This document shows positions 1 to 11,909 of a stretch of 64,000 nt of DNA, in pieces; the first letter of the stretch is position 1; the number at the start of each line of letters is the position of its first letter. Source of the stretch: Tetrahymena elliotti 4EA (lineage: Eukaryota; Ciliophora; Oligohymenophorea; Hymenostomatida; Tetrahymenidae); contig JH720359.1 of the NCBI GenBank assembly GCA_000231825.2, positions 436,669 through 500,668 on the forward strand, given 5' to 3'. The notes under the pieces were generated by a model. It did not search any database, had not been told where the DNA came from, and was given only the letters and a program-made list of their open reading frames with translations. A program made the position numbers and the translations under genes.

Positions 1-2527
1 GCTTAAAGCTTAAACACTTTTTTTTTAATTTATTTTTTTCTTAAAAAAATTTTAAGATAATCGATTACCTAGCCATTCTTCTTTGAGATTGTCCTTACTA
101 CTATTCTAAAATAAGAGCTGATTCTCCAAAATATTCTCCAACAGAAAAAATTCTATCTTCGAATATTTTCTTTTCTGAAAATACTTTAACTGATCCCTTC
201 AATATAATATACCATTTATTACCAAGAGTATTTTACTTAATTACCTAGATAAAAAAATAAATAATAATGTAAGTATAAATTAACAATTTAAATAATTTTT
301 ACATATTATCCTTTAGTGAAAAACTCTTCATTAGCTATATCAATCAAATCTCTTAAATTTTTTAAAGATATTCCTTCAAAAACATCTACTTATGATAAGA
401 TTTCAAGCTTCATCATGTAGTCTAATGCTTTGTGTTTTTTTACCTTTAAATCTGGATCTTCTGTTTGAGTGTATTGTAATCCTATCTAATTTTTAAATAT
501 TTATAAGAATTTAGAGATTACAATGGAAGGGAGGGACAAACTTACAGATGATATTTAAAATGAGGATTTAAATTCATTTGGTAAACTATCTTCGTCTGTG
601 TAGATAAGTCTTATGTTTTTATGAGTCTACTAAGGTAATTACTAAAGAATACTTAATTATGTATGAGCTATAGGATTTCCAGCATCAAACAGGATTCTGT
701 TATGGATAAATTTGGTGTTAGCTAGGAGTTCAAATCTTTTCATTGTAATGACTTGCTTTTTACTGATGGCTGAAAATCTTTTTATTTATATTATTTGAGA
801 TCTAACTAATAGAAAAAAATAAAACTTACAATTTTGGATCATAGAGGTTATAACCAGAGTAATAAATAGATGCATTCTAATTGTTAATTTCAAATCCAAT
901 ACTTGGGATCACATGAAAATTATAATGAAAACGTATAACACATCCATTTAAATTAATTGCTGCACCAATAACGACAGGTTTAAATTTAAATAATCTTCTC
1001 ATCAATTCATTATTAATTTTACAAATTCTTGAATATTTGTTTATGAATGAATTTATAATTGTTGGAGTTGAAATTATCTATTTATTATTAAAAGGCAGTC
1101 AATCAATAAAACATTTTTTTTATAATTACTTCCATTCTAGAAGATTCAACAAATCTTTGTAAGACACCAATATCGCATTCACTATGGCAGTTAGTTAGAA
1201 TAACCCAATCTATGATATTAGTAGGAATGTAGTGAGATTAAAGATAATTTGTTGTAAAAATAGGGGGATCAACGAGACCAGCTCTTCCATTAATCCAAAT
1301 TATAAAGCCACTCTTTATTAATTTTTATTAAATTAATTTTAAATAAAAAGTTTATTTAGTAAAATTACTGGTTTTCCAGAGTCAAATGGAGATGATAAAC
1401 CAGTATAATTGAATAAAGGTGGTATAAAGTCATGCTTATCTTTGTCATTTTCAGTGTAAATTTTGCCATCACTATTTTATTCAATTTACTGCTCCTCCTA
1501 ATTCATCATTCTCTAATGAATTAACCTTAATAATTTATTAATAAATTATTTCTCAATTATTTTAGTTACAATTCTTATTGAGTCTCAATATCCAGCAGAA
1601 ATTAAAATATTTAATTTTCAGTCTCCTCAATTTCTATTATTTATTTTACTTTAGAGTTTTCCATGATGGTCAGTCTTTTACCATTATTTTCAATATCAAC
1701 TCCTCTTCCTAAAGAAACACACCCTATTATTTTAATAACAGATAAGATTTTTTTTAAATTAAAAAATAGAATGTGTTACCATCCTTATCGTAGTAAGCAA
1801 ATCTAACAAAGTAGTTAATATCTATATTATCTTTTATTCCTAATATTTGCTTATATATGTATTGTTATTCTTTCTCAAATTATGGTATTCCTTCTTAATC
1901 AAACGAAGTGTGAAATTAATGCCTCAACTCCTATAATTTAATAGATTTAAAATATCTCCTATATTAATTGTTGTAGCTTTATTAATTACTTCTCTTTTTA
2001 TATTTTAAGGTCCTAAAAAACTTTCTTATATGTAACATTAGATGTCTTCTACTTCCTCCTCAGAGCATATAATTGTTGTTATTTTGTGGCATTTCAAAGC
2101 ATTATATCTAACCGGTTGTTCTAAATCTACTAGCTTTTGATAGTTTAAAGGCAATTTGAATATTTTAATCAGTACATTTTTATTTAAATAAAATTTGATA
2201 AAACTGATCAGTTTAAACGCTTTTGCAATTGTTTAAAACATTTTCACTGATAGATAATGCAAAATAATTAATTACCAATAATCCATTTTCTTTATTAAAT
2301 TACTTTTATGGTAATATAAAGTATGTTGGGACTTATTTATAAATGCTAAGGGTTTGTGAAACTGTCATAGGAGGTATACCATATTAAATTAATCCTACTG
2401 CTGTGTCAGCAATATGTATTAAAGCTCCCTATTAGCCATCTTTTGTTATAGGAGTATATCATTAAACTACTAAAATTATGCTAATTTCTAAAAAAAATCA
2501 CTTACGCTCATTTGAGTTAGCCTACAT
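1..2527 (-). CDS. Cyclic-nucleotide-binding protein with degenerate metallo-beta-lactamase fold (3' end outside window)
   Basis: Read on the minus strand with TAA/TAG as Gln. The start is ATG at 2527 (MQANSNE), followed by introns at 2440-2505, 2134-2275 and 1931-1989 and several more further left. The N-terminal half resembles the metallo-beta-lactamase (MBL) domain of Dictyostelium GbpA/GbpB-type cGMP-binding phosphodiesterases: GALIHIADTAVGLIQYGIPP near 2350-2440, CVSLGRGVDI near 1700, VILTNCHSECDIG near 1170-1210, FHVIPSIGFE near 900-930. The C-terminal part is a cyclic-nucleotide-binding domain (ISLKNLRDLIDIANEEFFTKG near 310-400; VGEYFGESALI near 110-150), which continues off the left edge. 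The metal-ligand motif normally written T-H-x-H-x-D-H is here T-N-C-H-S-E-C-D, and the later S-G-D motif is S-G-Y, so hydrolase activity is doubtful (inference). Likely role: cAMP/cGMP-binding regulator. Family assignment is fairly sure; the internal exon edges between 1 and 1900 are approximate. Confidence 0.8.
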
Positions 2528-2987
2528 AATTTAGTTTAATAAATATAAATTTTGGTTTGGTTTGTTGCTATAGTTTTTTAATATCTAATGAATTTAATGA
2601 ATTGAATATAAATACAAATTAATTTCTAATATGGAAAAAAATTAAAAAAACAAAAAATCTAATTTAAAAACGATCGAAGAAGAAATAAAATACATTTTAA
2701 AATATAATTTTAATTTATTATTTTAGTTGATAAAATTTATTTTTTATCTATCACGTATTTATTTATGATTTGTTTGAACAATCAACAATATTCTCATTTT
2801 GCTAACACTCTTTCAAAATTTTTGTAATTTATTCCTTTTTGATAAGAGATTATTCATTCATAGAAACTTTCTCAAATCTTTTTTCAATACATTAAGATAT
2901 AAAAAATTATATTTTACTCATAAACTCAATTTTTAGGCTCCTTTTTTATAAAATTGTACTTCTAACTTTGTTATTAATAACGATAAC
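2528..2987. promoter_or_regulatory. Divergent intergenic region between two gene starts
   Basis: A+T-rich spacer of 460 nt between the ATG of the minus-strand cyclic-nucleotide-binding gene and the ATG of the plus-strand ankyrin gene. It must carry both 5' UTRs and promoters. No specific factor site can be recognised by eye. Confidence 0.45.
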
Positions 2988-3905
2988 ATGTCTCTTTTTC
3001 AAGAATGGATATATGGGTCTGCAAATGACTTCTTTTCTTGGAAGTTATATGATAAGCTTCCCAAATCAGGAAATGTAGATATACTTGGATTAACCAATTA
3101 GCTTCGCCCTAAATTTTATTCTGCATGGCATCATGATCCAAAAGGTGTTAATTTTCATACAAGAAGATATATTTTAAAAAGGGGTATACTAGAAAATGAT
3201 CTTGAAGTTGTAAAAGATGCGCTTGACAATGGATTAGATATAAATAGCGAGATAGATTTAAAATATGGTTTTACACCACTTTCATTAGCATCAATATTAA
3301 ATAGGACAGCTATAATATAATACCTTTTTTTGAGAGGAGCTGATGTTAACAAATAAGATAGGAGTGGAAATACTCCTCTTATGCAAGCAGTAAAGAATTG
3401 GAATTTCGAAAGTATAAAAATCCTAGTTGAAAACTGCTATAGTGATTTAAAAGTAAAAGATTAATATGGCTCTACTGCTACTGATAAAGCTAATTTTAAA
3501 AAATTAAAAGCAATAGAAGTATACTTATAAGATAGATAATAAATAAATGAAGAAAATGAAAAATTGTATCGCAAAGCATTTAATTTAGAAAATTAAGAAT
3601 AAAATGATTCTTTGAATAAAAACACTAAAGATAAGAAAAGTTTAAAAGTTTAAAAAATATCTGCTAAGGAGCAAGCATAATTAGAGTAGCAAGTCTAATA
3701 TAAGCAATTCCCTAAATTCACTTTAGAATTAGGTTTTGAAAGTCTGTTTAATGATAAATCTGGCGAATAACTTATTAAGAATAAGAAAATTTATACAGAT
3801 TAAGCTCTTCGTTATCCATTTAATAATTTCAAGGGTGTTTATAGAATATCATTCTAGAATTTGAAGACTGTGGATGAAGCTCTTTAAGAGATTAATTAGA
3901 ATTGA
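2988..3905 (+). CDS. Ankyrin-repeat protein, intronless
   Basis: A single open frame of 306 codons from ATG 2988 to TGA 3903-3905, with many TAA/TAG codons read as Gln. Residues about 63-160 form ankyrin repeats: NDLEVVKDALDNGLDIN, then YGFTPLSLASILNRTAIIQY with LFLRGADVN, then RSGNTPLMQAVKNWNFESIK. These repeats mediate protein-protein contacts. Residues about 175-240 are charged and Gln-rich, consistent with a coiled coil or linker. The C-terminal 70 residues (FPKFTLELGFESLFND, then ALRYPFNNFKGVYRISFQ) are less biased and may be a small folded domain I do not recognise. No signal peptide or membrane segment is seen. The first ATG after an A+T-rich leader was chosen as start. The partner and pathway are unknown. 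Confidence 0.85.
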
Positions 3906-4855
3906 CTCATTTCAACAAAAACGCGCACAAATAAATAATTAATATTTAAAAACATAGTATTAATCTAAAAAAAAATGAATACAATCTAATTACCTTTATG
4001 TTTTTATTTGTTTGTAAGTCAATCCAATTCTTGGGAATGGTTTAAATTTATCCTGTTACTAGACTTAATAAAATTTAACTCATCAACTTACAATTAATTT
4101 AACATTCTATTATTAGCTTGCTTGAATCAAGCAAAGAAAAAAAATAATCTTTACAATCAAGTGATTAAATTGTATTTTTTATAATTAGCATAAATTTTAT
4201 GTAATCGCTTTAATTTAAATTTCTAAAGCAAATAAGCATAAATTAAGGAGACTTTTATTTATTATACATTGAGAGCTATCTGCTGACAAGATAGAATGCA
4301 AATTATTTATTATTAATTTCGTAATATACTTCTACTAAGTATTATGGATGGGATTTGAATTTGTTTATTTCAAAAAATCAAACTGTTTTAGATATTTTTG
4401 ATAAGAAAACATAAAATAATAATTGTTGGCTAATATTTTTATTAAAGCTGAAGAATATTAGTTCATTGTTATCTTTTGTAAGCTATTTATGAAATAGAAA
4501 AGAGTCTTCCTATTTCGATTAGCATTACATTTCAAACAATTAATTAACTTTACTTTGTTTATAATTTATTTTATGGTAATTACGTAACAAACTAACTTTA
4601 TTTAAATTTTTTTTAATTCTCAATCCTAAAACAAAACTTCAATAAGTTTTCAATACTCAAGTGTTATTGATTTAATTGTAACGCATTGCTTCAATACTGC
4701 AAAAAGTTGTATTTATTCAATATCAAATAATCTATATTTTCTATTGATACATATCAATCATTTAGATTATTAAAAAAAATTTTTAATTTCCTATTTTATA
4801 TTATGAAAATCATCCAATTAATATTACTCGAAAGTGCCTATAGCAAATCACCAAA

Positions 4856-5356
4856 TCATATTTCTATTTATTTCTAATTAAATTTAGAAACACGGATTTA
4901 ATATCTTTCTTGAAAACTAAACATTAAACAGTGAAAAAGCTAAGGGAAATTCTATAAACATTATTAAAATTAAAAATACCTAAATTGAAATAAAACATTT
5001 AAACCCTACATATCAAATCTCTTAAATTTCGTGAGCTAATCTCTCAATATTGTAACATATCCCTGACCAAAAAACAAAAATAATTTTATTGATACTGGAA
5101 TTAACACTGAAAAATGGGTTGCGCATAAGCAAAAAGCACCAAATAAAATGTACTTAGCAGCCATTAAGTTAGAAAACGTGAAAGCAACTTTGATATAACT
5201 ATGAGAGCTATATAAAATATAAAACAACAAAAAGAAGTATAAAATGATCAATACAATAAAGACCTCAATAGAGAATACAATTATATATTTGTATCTCAAA
5301 AGAATACTTAAAATCGTTAAACTACTGATGACATCGGCCCTTAAGATTAAGAAGAG
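4856..5356 (-). other. Hydrophobic open frame, possible membrane-protein exon or decayed gene
   Basis: A 167-codon frame without TGA, between an upstream TGA at 5357-5359 and a TGA at 4856-4858. Its first half translates to two or three strongly hydrophobic stretches (for example IIVFSIEVFIVLIILYFFLL and YILFGAFCLCATHFSVLIPV), separated by a short Ser/Tyr-rich loop. There is no ATG near the upstream edge, so it would need an upstream exon; none with a consistent splice phase was found. The second half is Phe/Gln-rich and unremarkable. Acidic residues are scarce, as expected from a chance frame in A+T-rich DNA. It could be the remnant of a multispanning membrane protein or simply noise. Confidence 0.22.
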
Positions 5357-6005
5357 TCATGAACTGTTTGTTATGTGGATAGTATTTATAACTAGTTCTT
5401 TTAAATGGCTTTGATTACTTAACTTTATTTGTGATTTGTGAATAGAAATTTAAGCAGATTTTATGTAATCAAATAAAAATTTTTCATAATTCAATAATCC
5501 TTTAACCATCAAAATTTAATAATAAAAATTCCATAAAATCAATTAGGAATTAAGTAATATAAAAAATTGTAATAAAGATATTTAAATATCAAAAAGAATA
5601 TTAGACTCTCCTTTCTTTCATAAGAAATGCACTAATACACTCTCTATACATTCTTAACAAAAAATAATCTATATAATTATAATCTATTAATATCACCTAT
5701 GCTCAACATAGTTATCTGTTTTATATATTATATGTTAATATTTATTTCAATAGTTAAAATTATTTATCAATTTTAAAAATCTTATTTGAGTAATCTTTTG
5801 TGAATAAGCTGATCATTTATTTTAACAAAAAAAATCTAAAAAAACTAAACCTGGTCATGATCTATTTTTTAAGACTTTTATTTTGAGATAAATTTACAAA
5901 AAAACTAAAAAAAACCCTTAATAAAATTTAACATTGATTATGAAAATTCAGTGAATCAAATTATATTCATACCAATTATTGTTATTTAAATGTATAGACG
6001 CTAAC

Positions 6006-6326
6006 ATGCCTAAGAAATATTTTAATGTTAAGGAAAAGATTTCAGATATTTTGTAGATTACAATCGCATTTAAAGATTAAGTATTTACACTTTAAAAAAG
6101 AAATATATATTTAGGATTTTAGCCAGCCTAAATTTTAAATAATTACTAGTTTATTTTTTATTAATTAAGACTGATTCAAGTATTTTTTATCCATATATTA
6201 ATTACACATAAGTTGTATACAAAGCAAATCATGGATTAACAAAGTGGGATTATTTCTTATTGTTCACATACAATTACATATTTTATCATAAAATATTAGC
6301 AATTTTATATACTTTTCATAAATTGA
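6006..6326 (+). CDS. Small open frame of uncertain status
   Basis: ATG at 6006 opens 107 codons ending in TGA 6324-6326. The first 40 residues (MPKKYFNVKEKISDILQITI and onwards) have a protein-like balance of charged and hydrophobic residues. The remainder is rich in Ile, Tyr, Phe and Gln and looks like translated spacer. No family is recognised and no splice signals force the frame. It lies 317 nt downstream (3' side) of the minus-strand bZIP gene's stop. Confidence 0.25.
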
Positions 6327-6642
6327 TTTAATATAAGACAAACTGTTTATGCAAAAGAAAAAATTATTATTTAAGATAGTCAACAGCCAATATTTATAAA
6401 ATGAATTTGCAACCACAAAATAAAAATTAATTTGGATTATAAAAGTACTAGAAATATATAGTTTTTATATTTTGTATTATTTAGATTTTTTATTTTTTCA
6501 TAAATTTCTTTTGTTTACTTGTTTTATCATTACTTTTAAACATCATGTCAGATTACTTACTTTTGCTCTAAGTATCTACGTATATGGAGGCATTTTTTTG
6601 CATGAAATTTTTTATTGATTTTTTTGTTTATATATAGTCTTT

Positions 6643-9330
6643 TCAATTAGAGTCATTTTAGAAAGCAGCCTAAGCAGCAGCAGTTAAATTAGTTTGGTTT
6701 ACATCAGTAGAGAGGTGTCTTTTCTTTTGTAAGAACTCATAAGCATCAGTATAAACGTCATAGGCTTCATTTACATCAACCATAAGGGTATTACAGCTAT
6801 CTTAGTTCTAGATGAAGGATTGTAAATCATTATCACTATCATCATCACTATCATCGTTATCACCCTGTTTAATAATCATTACATTTTATAAAAACATTTG
6901 ACTAGAACTAAGAAAATTTAAAATAGCTTTTTTAAGGAAGCTGACAGAACTTTATCAAATTAGAAAATTTACAAATCAAAAGATAAAGTGTGTTGAAAGG
7001 AATAATTTTTTATAAATTAATTCGAAAAATTAAATAAAAAATTCTACCTCGAAGAATTTCTAAAAGGCTTATTTCATATGACTATTATATTATGTTCTCT
7101 CAATGCTTAAGAGGAATTTTGAAATTTATGAAGGCTTAAAATCTTTAATGAGGTTTTCCATAGTTTCATCTAAAGAGTTCAATTCTTTCTTCATTTTTTC
7201 CTTCGTCTCATACATATTGTTGACAAGTCTAATTAATTATTATTATAAATGAAAATATTAATTTGCTCAAAATAACAATTTTAGAGTTATTCTCTTAAAT
7301 TACCCAATTTAATTGTTTATTAAATATGAATTAAAACATAAAAAAATTAATAAATTGTTACGATTCGAGCTTTTCTTTTTCTTTCGAGAGTTTTTTTTGC
7401 ATCTTTATGGCTTTCTTCTTTTAGGATTCAGAAAGTTTCAAAGATTGAATGATTTTAGGGAACTCAAACCTTTTTTTCAAATAAATTACATATATTTCTT
7501 AATAAATACTCCAAAAATATTTATTATAATTACTCTTGTGTCTTAGATTAGCTTTCCATATCATCTTCTTTATCCTAATCAGGAGAGTAAATGTCCTTTG
7601 ATTCGGATGCTACATAAAGAATATATTTCATATGAACTGGGAGCATTTATTCGGCTATTTGCTTGAAGCAGTAATCAAGAACCATCATTCTTTCAGAATT
7701 ATTACAACCAAATTTTCTCTAAAATAAAGTGATAAATTTTATAGATATTTTAATAAAATGAAATTTACCTTCAAACCTTCAATGATAATACCAACATCAT
7801 TTTCATTAGCATTACTATTGAGAGAGTTTTACAAATTATTTAACAAAATTGTTTTGTTTGTTTATTGATCATTTTTCTAATTAAAAAAATTATTTTTAAT
7901 AAAATAAAAAATTTACAAAATATTTATTTACGTATTGAATTTATGTTTGTAAATTGTTTAATAACTATTCACTTGCACAGCATATTCTTTTAGAATCTTG
8001 TAAAATATCATTCAATTAAGTTACCTAAGTAATTATTTTTAAATTTATTTATCAAAACCAATTTTATGATAAGTAAGAATATTATATATTTCAAAGAATT
8101 TAAAGAGAGCATAGAATTTTATTTGTCAAGTTTATATGACATTCTCTGGTAATATGTTATGGGATTTCTTATTTTTAAAAACTAAATTGGTTAGCTTTTC
8201 TAGTTCTCAACAAAATAATTAAAAAATAAAATGAAAAAAAACAAAAATTTTCTAGTTTTCATATTTAACTTTTTATTGCATTATAATTTTAGTTAATCTT
8301 TGCTTTTGAATTATATTTATGCATTGATGAGTATTGAGAATTAAAATTCTATTAGATAAATACATATCCTGATGTGAAAGATAATGATATTTATTAGTTA
8401 TATGGGTTTATAAGATGAATTTAATAAAACTAGACTAAATTATGAATTTAATTGAGCATTTAAATATATTTTACTTTGTTTTCTAACAATTCTAAGTAAA
8501 TTTTCTTTCTCTTTCTTGAGTTTCTGGCAGATTCTCTATTTCTGACAAGCTTTTAGTTATCTTTGGGATTAGAATTTTAATTTTAGAGAGATTGTTATTG
8601 CTATTAAATCATAGAAGGATCTTAGTATCCTTGCATTTATTAATTCTACTGTTATTGCTGTTAGGCTAAGATTTGATTATAGTTTTAACCATTTTATGAA
8701 TTAAATTCATTTTTTTAACTTAAATAATTACTTTAATGTTAATTATTAAGTAAATCTAATCCATAACTAGACTTTGTTTTTCTTAGCATCTTACTGTTGT
8801 CTTATCTAAAATTATTCATAAAAGTTTTAATTTTAAAACATCTTTTCATTTTTAGTCTAAAATTTATATACTGAGGAGCATTGAAATCTTATTTGTTATC
8901 TAATGTTTGAAGATTGTCATATGATGTTTTTACTAAATTATTTATCTTTTTGATGTATGTATTTTTGGAATTAGTTGGTTTGGATTTAGGTTGGCCCTCT
9001 GAAATTTGTTATCCTCTACATATTTATAATAATAATTTAATTTATTTAATTACTTCTTTATGTATATTAATTTAAAGTAATACCCATGACCATGATTTGA
9101 CTATTCCTCAGCCTTTTCTTTGATTGAATCAAGTGGATTTGATTCCTAAAAATATAAAAAATATGAGTTCTTGATTTATTTTAGATCTTTTTTCATTCCA
9201 AAATATTGAATGAGCCATTATTAAAATAAATCCTAAATACCTAGCCTAGAAGAGAGCCTATTTGATTTTATTAATAATCGAAATTGTATTAATTGTAATA
9301 CATATTCATATCTTCGTATGTTTTTTTCAT
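6643..9330 (-). CDS. bZIP transcription factor, Gln-rich N-terminus, 8 exons
   Basis: Start ATG 9330 (MKKTYEDMN), stop TGA 6643-6645. Exons 9241-9330, 9084-9145, 8475-9015, 7932-8024, 7769-7876, 7534-7718, 7048-7228 and 6643-6864 sum to 1,482 nt (493 aa), all GT-AG and in phase. Residues about 150-190 form a Gln-rich, activation-like segment. Residues 209-222 (NRESARNSRKRKK) are a classic bZIP basic region with the N-x-x-S-A-x-x-S-R signature. The leucine zipper (YLELLENKVTQLNDILQDS) is split by a 450-nt intron at 8025-8474; joining across it restores the heptads, which supports the splice call. The C-terminal 200 residues hold an alpha-helical region (MMVLDYCFKQIAEQMLPVHM; PSQISKFLLSIERTQYNSHM) and an acidic Asp/Ser run (about residues 421-432). 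Expected to be a nuclear, DNA-binding dimer. Target genes are unknown. Confidence 0.9.
8025..8474 (-). other. 450-nt intron interrupting the bZIP leucine zipper
   Basis: Starts GTAAAATATA (minus strand, at 8474) and ends in ...ATTACTTAG at 8025. It lies between codons for ...LELLENK and VTQLNDI. Reading through it instead gives a zipper-less peptide that soon meets TGA. It is the longest intron of this gene. Confidence 0.7.
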
Positions 9331-10581
9331 ATTTCCTAAATGGTTTTAGTTCATATTTTTTAATTAAAAAATTAATATTCCTTTATTTGGTTGATTGATA
9401 ACTATTCCCTCTTTTTCTTATAATTTTTAATAATTCCCCAATAATCTAACACTATTAATAATTAATACAATAAATTGCTTATTATCTATTTGATAAAGAA
9501 TTTTGTTCATAAATAATCATGCATACTTTATATTCATTTCACGCAAGTAAATATCAAGTAAATATATCAATTAATATTAACAAAATTATATTTTTTTTTC
9601 ATTAAACTCATAATAGATTTAAGTCTTTTTACTTGATGTTATTATCCTAATATAATACATCTTATCATGAGAATATAGTATAGCAATAAGAAGCATTTTT
9701 GATAACAATAATACTTCTTATATCTTATAAATTGTCAAATATTTAATTTAAAAGAATACTATGATGAATTATTTGGTCTATTTTCTTTTACAAAATTAAA
9801 AACTAAATCACTTCAATTTTAACAGAAAAAAACTTTTTAAATTATCTCTGTCTCAATAGATAAAAATTTTATATTTAATTGCGGTTAAATCAAATTATTT
9901 ATTATATATTATTTAAAAATATATGTAATATTAGCCAATTTAAGATTCCAAAATCATAACAAAAATTTATTTTAGTAAAATAATGAATAGATTTTGAGTT
10001 TATTATTTTACTACTCAACAACTAGAAGAAACACTAATTTATGGAGAATTTTTTGTATAATATCTTTAGTATTTAATCGTCTAATAAATAAGCAGATTAT
10101 TTTATTTTCTATAAAAATGAAATGATAGATTTAATATTAACCACAAATTTAAATATCTATTTCTGATAACAAAATATTTTAATAAGTTAAATTTCTCAAA
10201 AATATCAAATAAAAAGATACAATGGTAGAATTACAAGAGTGAATTTAAGGGGTATTTTAAATTGAAGAAAGGCCTTGCTATTTAAAGTACTCTTTTGGCT
10301 CTTTAGAGTAAATTTTAAATAAATTAAAATGATATAAAATATTTCTTTTTTCTAGATTGAAAAATTAATTTTAATTAAATTCTAAGTTGAATTTAGAAAA
10401 TGAAGTTTCTATTCCTGTTTATGTAAAATTGAATTATTCTGTTTTACTTGTTCTTTTAATCAAAAACATATCTATTTACTTGTATTTGGTCAAACATGTA
10501 TTTTATGATAAATATTTAGGTACATATAAAAAGATCAGAAATCTATTTAAATTTTAATTAAATTTATTTAACTCCTGAAAA
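9331..10581. promoter_or_regulatory. Divergent A+T-rich spacer between bZIP and SPFH genes
   Basis: 1.25 kb between two divergent ATGs, rich in A/T runs, with no coding stretch on either strand. It must hold the promoters of both flanking genes; no specific site is recognised. Confidence 0.45.
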
Positions 10582-11909
10582 ATGTTAAACTTAGATGTAT
10601 AGAGCAAGATATGTGGAGGTAAACTAGTACCTTCTTTGAACATAAAAATATATTTTATTTAAATAAAACACTAAAACAATAGCATGCTGTATAATATCGA
10701 CAGTAACTCTTGTGATTATGATATTTTCATCTTTTGCTTCTCTTGAAATTAATGAATATGGATTGGATTATAGTTATATCTCTAAATCTGTAAATGCTTT
10801 CATGCATTTTTTATATTTAATTTAATTTTATTCATATTAAGATAGGAAAGAAAGCTTATCCTGGTGGAATTCACTTTTTAGGTGTTGGTCATAGTTTTAT
10901 CAAGTATCCAAAAACTGTTCTAAATTTAGATTATAGTAATCATGAAGGTGCAGATTATCCTCCTTTAAAAAGTCGTACCTCTGATGGCTTAGAAGTCATT
11001 CTAGAAATATCATTTTAATATAAGTAGATTACAATTTATTTATAAATATTTGATAATAATAGCAACAGCAAATATCATCTTAAAGGAATAACTAACTATC
11101 ATCATTTAACAATATTTTTTATTTTTCTTTAAGATTAGAATATGAGAGTCTTTATGACCTTTTTCATTTATACAAGGATAACTATTCAAAAATATTTTCA
11201 TCAATAGCTGTTAACACTTTAACTCAAACAGTAAAAATATTTTCTTTGTTATAGCAAATGTAGTAATCATGAAAAAATTTATTAATAGGCAACTTACTAT
11301 ACTGCATACAACTTTTTTGTTGATATATAAAAGATAGGAGTTAAGATGCAAGAAGATCTTAACGATGTTTTTAAAAAAAATTGTTTTGCTTCTATAGAAT
11401 TTTTTTAACTAAGATCTGTAGATTTACCAAATTAGTTTGAAGAGTCAATCTAAGTTTCTGAAGTTAAAAAGCAATAAATTTAGTTAGCACAAGCTGAAAA
11501 AAGTAGAACAATAGTAGAATTAGAAACACTTAAGATGAGTGCAAGCTTTTAAAAGAATATTACTATAGTAATTTTTACATTAATTTTTATTAAAGAAAAC
11601 AGTAAAATATTTTAAATAGAATTATGCTTTGGGTGATGCATAAGCTATTGAAATGAATGGTAAAGCATAAGCAAGCTCTTTAAAAAATGTTTAAAATGTG
11701 AACACTTAATAATACAAAAAACTCAAAAATTAACTTAAACTTAATAATAATTAATTGCTTAACTACATTAAAGTAAGATATTTTTTTATATTCATTTAAT
11801 AAAATCTATTTCTAAATATACATAGTCTAAAGTAGTAAGAGATTATAATGGAAAAGGTTTAGCAATTGCCTTAGACAGCCCTGATAAAAATCAAAATCTA
11901 TAAAAATGA
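10582..11909 (+). CDS. SPFH/band-7 (prohibitin/stomatin-like) membrane protein, 7 exons
   Basis: Exons 10582-10618, 10683-10789, 10842-11023, 11134-11230, 11289-11567, 11620-11772 and 11826-11909 total 939 nt (312 aa), stop TGA 11907-11909. The start was chosen because only MLNLDVQSKICG gives a first exon in phase with exon 2. Residues about 16-32 (IISTVTLVIMIFSSFAS) are one transmembrane anchor. The SPFH domain follows: EYGLDYSYISKSIG, YPGGIHFLGVGHSFIKYP, SRTSDGLEVILEISFQYKL, AVNTLTQTATYYTAYNFF, VDLPNQFEESIQ. It is followed by the usual Gln/Ala/Lys coiled coil (VSEVKKQQIQLAQAEKSRTI). Such proteins oligomerise at membranes as scaffolds. The ordinary prohibitin N-terminus is absent, so this is a band-7 relative rather than PHB1/PHB2. 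Localisation is unknown. Confidence 0.88.

Larger units (their letters stand above)
3906..6642. other. Long A+T-rich intergenic region with two weak open frames
   Basis: No convincing gene in 2.7 kb. Two TGA-free stretches stand out and are listed separately: a hydrophobic minus-strand frame (4856-5356) and a short plus-strand frame (6006-6326). The rest is homopolymeric A/T runs and short direct repeats typical of ciliate spacers. Confidence 0.5.

Noticed and set aside
7313..7546. Plus-strand ORF of 77 codons
   Set aside because: Lies almost entirely in an intron of the bZIP gene and has a spacer-like composition.
10582..11909. Prohibitin (PHB1/PHB2) identity
   Set aside because: SPFH motifs fit, but the N-terminus and the short coiled coil do not match prohibitins.
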